In this document: in pieces, positions 14,111 through 21,349 of the stretch | Layout: each line of letters begins with the position of its first letter | Position numbering within the stretch: the first letter of the stretch is position 1 | Origin: a virus | Length of the DNA: 26,324 nucleotides | Direction: 5' to 3' (one strand) | IMG/VR virus record: IMGVR_UViG_3300025598_001291 | Span: 1 to 26,324 of that record | Made by a program: the position numbers and the translations under genes | The notes under the pieces: generated by a model | Databases searched by the model: none | Told to the model about the DNA's origin: nothing | Seen by the model: the letters and a program-made list of their open reading frames with translations, nothing else

Positions 14111-15260
14111 TAACGGCTTAGTAATCGGTGCACCGCAAATGCCTCTTGGGGCACCTGCTTTTGGTAGCCCGGTGGTTGATACACCACTTCCAGTAATGGA
14201 GACACCAGGTGGTATGAAACGTGCAGTGAGTTTTGCTGCAGACCATCAAGGTTGTGGTTTCTGGCGTATGCATTGGCCTGAATCAGTTATTAATGCACAT
14301 CAATTAGGTATTATTAATAACAATAACTTTATGATTTTACAGGAGAACTTCTATCAAGGTATTTCTTCTGTAAGAATACAAAGACAAGTTACCCCCACTC
14401 AATTACAATTTGTAAAGTTCTTAAAGAGTATTTCAGAAAAAACTAATAATTTTAAGATATATTATGAAATTGACGATGTAATATTTCCTGAAGATATTCC
14501 TTTATATAATAAGGCTCGTGAAGCATTTGTTGATCCAAGTATTGGTAAAACCGCTATCGAGATAATGCAGCTATGTGATGGCATTACTGCTCCAACTGAG
14601 TATATGGCTAAGTATTATCAGGAGAAGTCAGGTGTACCTGGTATTGTATTGCCTAACTATATGCCGAAGTTCTGGATGGATAGGTTTTATAACAAGACTA
14701 AGATATCAGAAAATTACGAAACCAACAAGCGCCGACCACGTATTGGTTATATCGGTAGCCCTACACATTTTAATGTTGCAGGGGTGCCTGGAATTAAAGA
14801 CGATTTCGGTGATATATTGGATGTCATTAAGAAAACAGTCAAGCAGTTTAAATGGGTATTAATGGGCGGTTGCCCACAAGAGCTTGCAGACTATGTACGT
14901 AGTGGTGATATAGAGTATATTGGTTGGACGAAACTCTGGGATTATCCCTATGCATTCAATGCTTTAAACGTTAATATGGTAATAGCTCCATTACAGAATA
15001 ATAGGTTTAATTTAGCTAAAGCCAATATTAAACACATTGAAGCTGGTGCATTAGGTATACCTTGTGTTTGTCAAAACTTAGAACCATATAAAAACGCTCC
15101 ATTGAGATTTGATACAGCAGATGAAATGGTAAGTGTTATCAAGAAAACATTAAGTGATCGCCGTACATATCTAACCGAATCGGATATTGCTCGTAAAAAT
15201 GCTACAAAATATTGGTTAGAAGACCATATAGATGAGTATTGCAAAGTATATTTCTCTTGA
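14097..15260 (+). CDS. GT4-like (GT-B fold) glycosyltransferase
   Basis: This 387-aa protein begins with a Gly/Pro-rich stretch of about 40 residues. A GT-B type enzyme follows, from about residue 41 (KRAVSFAADHQGCGFWRMHW). The N-terminal Rossmann half contains KIYYEIDDVIFPEDIP. The C-terminal half begins RRPRIGYIGSPTH and contains a donor-site block NIKHIEAGALGIPCVCQN, matching the Glu-x-Gly/Ala-Gly-x-Pro pattern of GT4. The start overlaps gene 46 by 14 bases; a shorter start at Met40 is possible and would drop the Pro-rich tail. It lies between 46 and 43, apart from the other five glycosyltransferases, so it may serve a different acceptor. Confidence 0.75.
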   Translation: MIFPNNGLVIGAPQMPLGAPAFGSPVVDTPLPVMETPGGMKRAVSFAADHQGCGFWRMHWPESVINAHQLGIINNNNFMILQENFYQGISSVRIQRQVTPTQLQFVKFLKSISEKTNNFKIYYEIDDVIFPEDIPLYNKAREAFVDPSIGKTAIEIMQLCDGITAPTEYMAKYYQEKSGVPGIVLPNYMPKFWMDRFYNKTKISENYETNKRRPRIGYIGSPTHFNVAGVPGIKDDFGDILDVIKKTVKQFKWVLMGGCPQELADYVRSGDIEYIGWTKLWDYPYAFNALNVNMVIAPLQNNRFNLAKANIKHIEAGALGIPCVCQNLEPYKNAPLRFDTADEMVSVIKKTLSDRRTYLTESDIARKNATKYWLEDHIDEYCKVYFS

Positions 15261-15273
15261 TATTTTTGTGGAA

Positions 15274-15291
15274 GGTCACATAATAATGACC
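15274..15291 (+). promoter_or_regulatory. Hairpin just before the DNA polymerase start: candidate gp43 translational operator
   Basis: GGTCA (15274-15278), an 8-base loop CATAATAA (15279-15286) and TGACC (15287-15291) form a perfect 5-bp stem, extendable by an A-T pair. It ends one base before the GTG start of gene 43. T4 gp43 represses its own translation by binding an RNA hairpin with a 5-bp stem and 8-base loop (AAUAACUC) at its ribosome-binding region, so size and position match. A GGAAGG at 15270-15275 overlaps the 5' arm and could be masked. Binding itself is inferred. Confidence 0.6.
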
Positions 15292-15292
15292 T

Positions 15293-17857
15293 GTGTATCG
15301 TAACATTTATTACAGTCAACGAGATAGTATGTGTCATCTCTTTACGTGGGATGAGAATGGTAAGCGTGTAATCAAAAAAACACCTTATCAGCCTTATTTT
15401 TATGTAGAGACAAATGCTGAAACAGCTGATGCTTTATCTATCTTTAATACTAAGTTAAAGAAAAAAGTATTTAAGAGTAACTTTGATCGTAATAAAGCTG
15501 CACAAGACGGCGCCATTAAACGTCTATATCACAATATTCAGGTAGAGCAACAATTTCTTATTGAGCAGTTTAAAGACGAATACGAAAAACCTGAGTTTTC
15601 TGCTAACCCATTAAAGGTTTGCTTTCTTGATATCGAAGTTTATTCACCGGATGAGTTCCCTGAAGCTAAGGATGCAAAGCATCCTATCAATCTGTTAACT
15701 ATATATGATAACCTTTCTGAACACTTTTATACCTGGGGTTGTAAGCCTTATACTCCGACTCGTGATAACGTTACATACACTCAATGCACAAGTGAATATA
15801 ACCTTTTAGAAAAGTTTTTAGAGTTCTGGGAAAGCGGTTATTACCCTGATATACTATCAGGGTGGAATACAGACTTTTTCGACTTCCCTTATTTAATTAA
15901 CCGTATTAATAACTTATTAGGAGAAGACGCAGCTAAGAGGTTATCCCCAGTAAAAAGTCTTTGGTGTCGTAAAGGTATCTTTGTTAAAGGTCAAGAGTTA
16001 GATCGTTGGTATATTCATGGTATATCTGCAATGGATTATCTCGAAGTGTACAGAGGTTTTGCTCGCGGTTTGTTAGAGTCGTATGCACTAAACTTTGTGG
16101 CACAACACGAATTAGGTGAAGGTAAATTAGCTATCAACGCTACCAACTTAGCTTCTCTATCTGAAAACGACTGGAATAACTTTGTAGATTATAATATTCA
16201 AGACGTTGACCTGTTAGTACGAATGGAAAAGAAACTGCAATTCTTTAAGATTATTCGTATGTTAGCTTACAAAGGACTAACCTCGTTTGAAGCAGCTTTA
16301 GGTAAAGTTTCTATTGTTACCGGGTGCGTTGCACTACAAGCATATAAACACGGTATGGTTATACCAACATTCGTTGAAGGACCTCTACGCGAGGAAATTC
16401 AGGGTGGTTTCGTAAGAGAACCAGAAAGAGGCCTACAAAAGTCTATAGTAAGTTATGACGCTAACTCACTATACCCTAATACCATTATTACCTTGAATAT
16501 ATCCCCGGAGACTAAGTTCGGTAAAATAGTTAGTAAGAGTGATACTGAAGTGGTTATTCGTTACGGTAATAACAAAGAGCAGCCACTATCGCATGAAAAG
16601 TTTATACAGTTTATGCAGGTTGAAAAACTTGCTCTATCTAAAGCAAATGTACTATACACGCAAAAGAAAAAAGGTGTGGTGCCTGCATTAATTGATGGGC
16701 TGTATAAAGAGCGTGTAACCAATAAAAATCAGTACGTCGAATTTAAAAAGAAACTAAGTAAGTTAACTACAGATACAGATGAGTACAAAACGTGTAAGTT
16801 TAATATGGAACGAGCTGACACCATTCAGCACGTTATCAAAATTCTTCTTAACTCCATTTACGGTGTTTTTGCTAATAAGTTTAGCCCTATTTGCGATAGT
16901 GATCACGCCGGTAGCATTACTCTTACTGGTCAGTCAGTGGTTAAGCAAGCAAGTGATATCATTGATCAATACGCTAAGGAAAGGTTTGGCTACACTGGTA
17001 AATCGTTAACTATATATAACGATACGGATAGTACTCACGTTACTATTCAACCTTTATTAGATCAAATGAAGTTAAACATATTAACTGAAAACAAGGTTAA
17101 TAAAGAAGGTTTAAAGTTCATTGATGACGAATTAGGTGTATATCTTAACGAACATATTAAACAATGGGCTAAAGATAAACTCAACTCAATAGACCCACGC
17201 TATTTCTTCAAACGTGAATCTATCTGTGATGTAGGAGTATACCTTGAAAAGAAACGCTACATTATACATGTATTAAATGACGAAGGTGCAGATGTTAGTA
17301 AGTTTAAATATGTTGGTGTTGAAATTGCACGTTCTACTACCCCTAAGAAAGCTAAAGAACTAATTAAAAAGGTTATTGAGAATAGCTTATTAGTACAAGA
17401 TCAAAATAAAGCAAACACTATTTATAGAGACGTTTATGATGGGTTTAAATCATTATCTATTGACGATGTAGCTATTAGAGGTGGTTTAAGTGATTTAGAA
17501 AAACATGAAGTACGTTCAGAAGGGTTTAAAATAGCTAAAGGTACACCTAATCATGTCAAAGGAGCTATTTGGTATAACATGCTATTAAAACATAGAGGGT
17601 TAGAAACAAAGTACGAACGCATTACTTCAGGTGGTAAGGTAAAGAAGATTTATATTGCGCCTAACAGGTATAATATTGATACTCTTTGCTACCCTGTTAG
17701 TTTTCCACCAGAATTAAACGATTTTCAAGTTGATTATGAAGAAATGTTCGATACAATTATAGTACCTCCAGTAAAAGCAGTTTATGAAGCTCTTAACTGG
17801 CAGTTACCACAAGTAAACAATCAAGCACAAACAGACTTATTTGACCTATTCACATGA
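15293..17857 (+). CDS. 43: Family B DNA polymerase (gp43)
   Basis: This is the replicative polymerase with 3'-5' proofreading. The 854 aa contain exo I FLDIEVYS (D113, E115; T4 D112, E114), exo II GWNTDFFDFPY (190-200) and exo III YNIQD (Y300, D304). Motif A is YDANSLYP (D389), motif B KILLNSIYG (516-524) and motif C YNDTDS (D577, D579). Motif C has Asn where most family B enzymes have Gly (GDTDS). The C-terminus, QTDLFDLFT, resembles the T4 tail that binds the sliding clamp. The GTG start gives an N-terminus (MYRNIYYSQRDS) that aligns with T4 MKEFYISIETVG; the next Met is residue 13. It is shorter than T4 gp43 (898 aa). A hairpin directly before the start suggests autoregulation. Confidence 0.97.
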   Translation: MYRNIYYSQRDSMCHLFTWDENGKRVIKKTPYQPYFYVETNAETADALSIFNTKLKKKVFKSNFDRNKAAQDGAIKRLYHNIQVEQQFLIEQFKDEYEKPEFSANPLKVCFLDIEVYSPDEFPEAKDAKHPINLLTIYDNLSEHFYTWGCKPYTPTRDNVTYTQCTSEYNLLEKFLEFWESGYYPDILSGWNTDFFDFPYLINRINNLLGEDAAKRLSPVKSLWCRKGIFVKGQELDRWYIHGISAMDYLEVYRGFARGLLESYALNFVAQHELGEGKLAINATNLASLSENDWNNFVDYNIQDVDLLVRMEKKLQFFKIIRMLAYKGLTSFEAALGKVSIVTGCVALQAYKHGMVIPTFVEGPLREEIQGGFVREPERGLQKSIVSYDANSLYPNTIITLNISPETKFGKIVSKSDTEVVIRYGNNKEQPLSHEKFIQFMQVEKLALSKANVLYTQKKKGVVPALIDGLYKERVTNKNQYVEFKKKLSKLTTDTDEYKTCKFNMERADTIQHVIKILLNSIYGVFANKFSPICDSDHAGSITLTGQSVVKQASDIIDQYAKERFGYTGKSLTIYNDTDSTHVTIQPLLDQMKLNILTENKVNKEGLKFIDDELGVYLNEHIKQWAKDKLNSIDPRYFFKRESICDVGVYLEKKRYIIHVLNDEGADVSKFKYVGVEIARSTTPKKAKELIKKVIENSLLVQDQNKANTIYRDVYDGFKSLSIDDVAIRGGLSDLEKHEVRSEGFKIAKGTPNHVKGAIWYNMLLKHRGLETKYERITSGGKVKKIYIAPNRYNIDTLCYPVSFPPELNDFQVDYEEMFDTIIVPPVKAVYEALNWQLPQVNNQAQTDLFDLFT

Positions 17858-18660
17858 TTAAAATATCTCACGAATCTCCTTTAAGTATGCTCGAGATCTC
17901 TCGTACATACAACGATTACTGCTACGCTTTAGTGCACCTCTTCGAAACTCACCCAGAATATTACAAGTTCTTTGAAGATAGTGTTAAAATGGGTAGACAT
18001 GTCTTATTAGATAATTCTATCTTTGAATTAGGTGAATCTTTTAATCCTAAACGCTATGCTTATTGGATTCAAAGACTTAACCCTACAGAGTATATCATAC
18101 CAGACGTATTGGAGGATTGTAATGGTACAATTGAGTCTGCTAAGAAATGCTTATGGAGAGAATGGGACTTTGTTAACGATTCTAAAACTATCGGCGTGGT
18201 ACAAGGTAAAACTTATGCTGAATTAGTTAAATGTTATGTAACTTTAGATCAAGAAATTGATGTAGATAAGTTAGCTATTTCATTTGACTATTCTTATTAT
18301 CTCAAACTATTTCCGCACCCTAACAAATGGGTATCTTATATGATGGGTAGAGTAATGACTCTTAATCAATTAATGAATGATGGTATTATTAATAAAGATA
18401 AAACTCATCATTTATTAGGCTGTGCACACCCAAGAGAATTTAGTTTTTATCAAGGACCTGAATATAATTGGATCGAGACGTTAGATACATCATCACCTAT
18501 TGTTCACGGTATTAAAAGAGTAAGATACTCTAATGCTATTGGTAACTGGAAAAAGGAGTCTACTAAGCTTGTAGATCTTTTAGATGTAATACCGGATGCA
18601 ATGCAAGAAAAAATCATTGCAAATAATTTAATTGAGTTTAGAAACTACGTTAATGGATGA
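17854..18660 (+). CDS. dpdA: DpdA-like DNA guanine transglycosylase (TGT superfamily)
   Basis: DpdA replaces guanine in DNA with a 7-deazaguanine base. The 268-aa protein keeps the TIM-barrel landmarks of tRNA-guanine transglycosylase in order. LLDNSIFELGE (51-61) carries D53 in the position of the TGT base-recognition Asp (SDSGGFQ). IIPDVLED (81-87) carries base-contacting acids. IGVVQGKTYAEL (113-124) equals the TGT GIVQGG loop. HLLGCAHPREF (186-196) equals YLMGVGTPEDL. ETLDTSSP holds D211 in the nucleophile position. The C-terminal CxCxxC-His zinc motif of tRNA enzymes is absent, as expected for a DNA enzyme of compact size. It overlaps gene 43 and orf76 by 4 bases each. The subfamily (possibly DpdA3) is not decided here. 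Confidence 0.82.
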   Translation: MIKISHESPLSMLEISRTYNDYCYALVHLFETHPEYYKFFEDSVKMGRHVLLDNSIFELGESFNPKRYAYWIQRLNPTEYIIPDVLEDCNGTIESAKKCLWREWDFVNDSKTIGVVQGKTYAELVKCYVTLDQEIDVDKLAISFDYSYYLKLFPHPNKWVSYMMGRVMTLNQLMNDGIINKDKTHHLLGCAHPREFSFYQGPEYNWIETLDTSSPIVHGIKRVRYSNAIGNWKKESTKLVDLLDVIPDAMQEKIIANNLIEFRNYVNG

Positions 18661-18887
18661 CAACGTTAGAAGCTATAACTAATTCCGTCCATGCTAATTA
18701 TCCCCACCTCCTGGCAAATAATATTTCTATTAGGGATTATTGTTTTTGGGATTGTATTCGTAATTGTGAAATCCCTGTAAGAGAGTTAACCGAAGTTAAA
18801 CCTTACCTAATAAAACACGGTATTATTGACTTTACACTTGTAATTTTCTTTAGTGATAATACAATAGGTTATCGCTTAAAAATATGA
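18657..18887 (+). CDS. Hypothetical protein, 76 aa, inside the deazaguanine cluster
   Basis: A short gene with ATGA overlaps to both the dpdA-like gene before it and the formyltransferase after it, so it is almost surely translated and coupled to them. The protein starts MTTLEAITNSVHANYPHLLA and contains RDYCFWDCIRNCEIP (26-40), with three Cys and two aromatic residues. It ends in a strand-rich segment (IDFTLVIFFSDNTIGYRLKI). I recognise no domain. Its placement suggests a small partner of base modification, for example a subunit of the transglycosylase or formyltransferase, but nothing in the sequence proves this. Confidence 0.6.
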   Translation: MTTLEAITNSVHANYPHLLANNISIRDYCFWDCIRNCEIPVRELTEVKPYLIKHGIIDFTLVIFFSDNTIGYRLKI

Positions 18888-19462
18888 AACGTACCCTAAT
18901 ATGGAAAACCTTTTTCTCTCAGAGCGGATCTGAGATATACGAGATATCTAAAAATATTGGTAGGTTTCCGGATGCAATCATAACTAATAAAAGCTTTGAA
19001 GAGATGGATAAAATTAATCCTGATCTCTTAGAAAAGTGTTTTGATCGTTTTATTTTCTTACCTAAGAAACCAACAGTAGAAGAATATAGAGAAGCTATAA
19101 GGAACGCTGATATAATTACCCTTCACGGCTATCTTCGTATATTACCGCCACAGATCTGCGGTAGGTTCAAGATATACAACGGACATCCAGGTCTTATAAC
19201 TAAGTTTCCTGAACTAAAAGGTAAAGACCCACAAGCTAAAGTATGGTATAAACATTTTGAAAAACCTTATAAACTACACGGGCACGTTATTCACGAAGTT
19301 ATACCAGAAGTAGATGCTGGTAGAGTGATATCCGAAAAAGAGTTCTTTAGTAACAATATCTATAACGAGTTTAACAGTTTAAACGAATATATTGGTAGAC
19401 TACATAAATTAGCAATCGAAAATTGGGTTGGCTTTATGCGCAAAAGCCTATTAAATAAATAA
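18884..19462 (+). CDS. dpdN: PurN-like formyltransferase, candidate dPreQ1 formyltransferase DpdN
   Basis: The fold is that of glycinamide ribonucleotide and methionyl-tRNA formyltransferases, which use 10-formyl-tetrahydrofolate. The N-terminal loop FFSQSGSEIYE (10-20) corresponds to the GARFT phosphate-binding SGNGSN loop. The catalytic set is present: N99 and H101 in YNGHPGLI, and D144 in PEVDAGRVIS, equal to Asn106, His108 and Asp144 of E. coli PurN. GHVIHEV matches the family G-x-T-V-H-x-V strand. At 192 aa it is close to PurN length (212 aa). It lies between the dpdA-like gene and queF. DpdN, a formyltransferase predicted to make 7-(formylamino)methyl-7-deazaguanine in phage DNA, is the best fit. 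A purine-biosynthesis or sugar N-formyltransferase remains possible. Confidence 0.75.
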   Translation: MKRTLIWKTFFSQSGSEIYEISKNIGRFPDAIITNKSFEEMDKINPDLLEKCFDRFIFLPKKPTVEEYREAIRNADIITLHGYLRILPPQICGRFKIYNGHPGLITKFPELKGKDPQAKVWYKHFEKPYKLHGHVIHEVIPEVDAGRVISEKEFFSNNIYNEFNSLNEYIGRLHKLAIENWVGFMRKSLLNK

Positions 19463-19465
19463 CTT

Positions 19466-20044
19466 ATGAGATCAAATTATAAAGCTGCAATCTGTGGTGC
19501 TCATTCACAAGGCAAAACTACTTTGGTTAAAGCTCTAAAAGAGAATGCTAATCTTACAAGTGATTATCATTTTAGTTTTAGAACTAATTTAACAAGAGGT
19601 TTAAAAGATCTTAATGTACCTATTAATGAAGGTGGTACCTCTTTAACTCAATATCTGGTAATGTCTCGTCATTTAGAGTATGGTTTAACTCCAGGTAACT
19701 GGATCTTAGATAGAGGTGCTTTAGATGGGATTGCATATACAACTTATTTTTATGAAAAAGGACAAGTACATAAAGATGTTTATCAAGCTGCTTTAGTTGT
19801 ATACGAAGAAATGTTAAGGACTTATGATAAGATTTTTTATGTTGTACCTGAACTTAGTATCAAAGAAGACGGAGAAAGAAGTACAGGTAAAGAGTTTTTT
19901 GATGGTGTTGTAAATCAATTTGATTTTTATCTTAAACATCATTCAATGCCTGCTGATAAACTTGTTTATGTAATGGGATCATTAGAAGACAGAACTAAAA
20001 TTGTAATTGATAATATAAAGAAAGATTTTACCAATGAGTTATAA
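19466..20044 (+). CDS. P-loop nucleotide kinase-like protein (AAA_28/NadR-like)
   Basis: The 192-aa protein has a Walker A motif GAHSQGKTT (11-19) at the very N-terminus. A lid/DR-type motif NWILDRGALDGIAYTTYF follows (about 78-95), of the kind seen in thymidylate-kinase-like and NadR nicotinamide-riboside-kinase-like proteins. A strand KIFYVVPELSI carries a Walker B-type position. It resembles the AAA_28 group more than T4 dNMP kinase. The substrate is unknown; a nucleoside, nucleotide or deazaguanine derivative would fit the context. It is 3 bases after the formyltransferase and overlaps queF by 11 bases, so it is part of the same transcription unit. Confidence 0.7.
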   Translation: MRSNYKAAICGAHSQGKTTLVKALKENANLTSDYHFSFRTNLTRGLKDLNVPINEGGTSLTQYLVMSRHLEYGLTPGNWILDRGALDGIAYTTYFYEKGQVHKDVYQAALVVYEEMLRTYDKIFYVVPELSIKEDGERSTGKEFFDGVVNQFDFYLKHHSMPADKLVYVMGSLEDRTKIVIDNIKKDFTNEL

Positions 20045-20954
20045 TACTAATAATATTGACAAAGTACTTGGTCAGAGAGTTGATTCTCCTACCACCTACA
20101 CGCCTGAGATTTTAGTGCGTGAAGAACGCCAACGTAATCGTACCTATTTAGGTTTACAGAACGATTCTTTACCATTCGTAGGTTACGATATTTGGAACGG
20201 TTATGAATGTAGTGCATTAACAGATAATGGTTTACCAGTTACATGCGTAGCTAAGGTAATTTATTCTGCTACTAATGATTTCATTGTTGAATCTAAATCA
20301 ATGAAGCTTTACTGGAACTCATTTAACATGCAAAAGATGGGTAAGAATACTAAAGAAGTACTTAAGAACATTAAGCAAACAGCTTCTAAGGACTTATCTC
20401 TATTATTAGAAACTGATGTTAAAGTAGAGCTATTTCCACAAATTATAGATATTACTACTGAAGAAGCGCGTAATGTTTGGCTCGGAGATTATAATCCGCA
20501 GTCATGGTTAGCTCTCGAAAAGATTAAAAGTGCTGAAAAGGTTAAATTTACAGTGTTTAACGAGAATGCTGATCTTTTAGTTGCAAACGACGCTGAAGTG
20601 TCTAAACCTCATTTCTATATGAGTACTTTATTACGTTCTAACTGTAAGATTACTAAGCAGCCAGATTCTGGTGATATCTTTATTTATTATAAAGGTGATA
20701 AAGAAGTAACAGAACAATCCTTATTAGAGTGGATCGTATCATTCCGTAATGAATGTCATTTCCATGAAGAAATATGTGAAGCTGCTTATAAACGTTTATG
20801 GGACTTGTTACAACCAGAAGAGCTTATGGTGACTTGTTTCTATGCTCGTCGTGGTGGTTGGGATATTGTTCCTACTCGCGCATCAAATAAAAAATTACTT
20901 GATCAAAATCTTATCAACATAAAGTTCCCGTACTTTAAATTTCCTCGTCAATAA
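20034..20954 (+). CDS. queF: QueF NADPH-dependent 7-cyano-7-deazaguanine reductase
   Basis: QueF reduces the nitrile of preQ0 to the aminomethyl group of preQ1. The 306-aa protein is of the long, two-domain type of E. coli QueF (282 aa). It has LPFVGYDIWNGYECSAL (46-62), the NADPH motif ESKSMKLYWNSFN (86-98) and LLRSNCKITKQPDSGD (199-214) with nucleophile C204 and acid D211. The preQ0-binding WIVSFRNECHFHEE (233-246) includes E245, and RRGG is at 272-275. All catalytic residues are intact. The ATG overlaps the preceding kinase gene by 11 bases. Because preQ1 in DNA is known only from phages encoding QueF, the gene predicts preQ1 or a derivative in this phage's DNA. Confidence 0.95.
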   Translation: MSYNTNNIDKVLGQRVDSPTTYTPEILVREERQRNRTYLGLQNDSLPFVGYDIWNGYECSALTDNGLPVTCVAKVIYSATNDFIVESKSMKLYWNSFNMQKMGKNTKEVLKNIKQTASKDLSLLLETDVKVELFPQIIDITTEEARNVWLGDYNPQSWLALEKIKSAEKVKFTVFNENADLLVANDAEVSKPHFYMSTLLRSNCKITKQPDSGDIFIYYKGDKEVTEQSLLEWIVSFRNECHFHEEICEAAYKRLWDLLQPEELMVTCFYARRGGWDIVPTRASNKKLLDQNLINIKFPYFKFPRQ

Positions 20955-20973
20955 ACTTGATTATAATAAAAAC

Positions 20974-20985
20974 TATATTAATATA
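20974..20985. promoter_or_regulatory. AT-rich palindrome TATATTAATATA, possible promoter
   Basis: A perfect 12-bp palindrome in the 36-base gap after queF, ending 5 bases before the ATG at 20991. The bases after it (ACTATATG) resemble the spacing after the late-type box at 1835-1842 (ATATAACTAATG). Promoter function is inferred only from position and composition. Confidence 0.25.
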
Positions 20986-20990
20986 ACTAT

Positions 20991-21341
20991 ATGAACCCAG
21001 ATCAAATCATTGTATTCCTTGATAACATACAACGCACTATTGTTGCTACATACGTAAGCGATGATAAAAATAGTATCGTTGTTAGTAAACCTGCAATCTT
21101 GAATGTTACACCTTCTCAAGATAAAAAACTACAAGTACAACTCTATCCTTTAATGTTTAGAGAATTTTTTGCAGATCGTGACGTATTCCCAACCTGGACA
21201 TACAGTAAATCCCAGATCGTTTTAGCAGGTAATTTAAACCTTGAAGCAAATCTTACAGCACAGTATGTAGAGATGTTTAAGATTACTAAAAACGAACCTG
21301 CTCCAACTATTAAGCTATTTGACGCAGACGATAATAGCTAA
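20991..21341 (+). CDS. Hypothetical protein, 116 aa, upstream of uvsX
   Basis: The protein begins MNPDQIIVFLDNIQRTIVATYV and is predicted to be mainly beta strands (IIVFLD, TIVATYV, SIVVSKPAILNV, LQVQLYPLMF). A C-terminal helix (about 90-104) and acidic end (IKLFDADDNS) follow. No signal peptide or membrane segment is visible. I recognise no family. It has its own short upstream gap and lies 8 bases before uvsX, so it is probably expressed with the recombinase. The phage-type small beta fold could be an oligomer-forming or DNA-associated protein, but this is a guess. Confidence 0.65.
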   Translation: MNPDQIIVFLDNIQRTIVATYVSDDKNSIVVSKPAILNVTPSQDKKLQVQLYPLMFREFFADRDVFPTWTYSKSQIVLAGNLNLEANLTAQYVEMFKITKNEPAPTIKLFDADDNS

Positions 21342-21349
21342 TACAAAAT

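Noticed and set aside
15286-15303. Short ATG reading frame of five codons overlapping the polymerase hairpin
   Set aside because: It is only Met-Thr-Cys-Val-Ser and stops inside the polymerase gene; no evidence that it is translated.
19430-19448. GGCTTT/AAAGCC hairpin near the end of the formyltransferase gene, as a terminator
   Set aside because: It lies in coding sequence, is not followed by a T tract, and the next gene begins within 20 bases.
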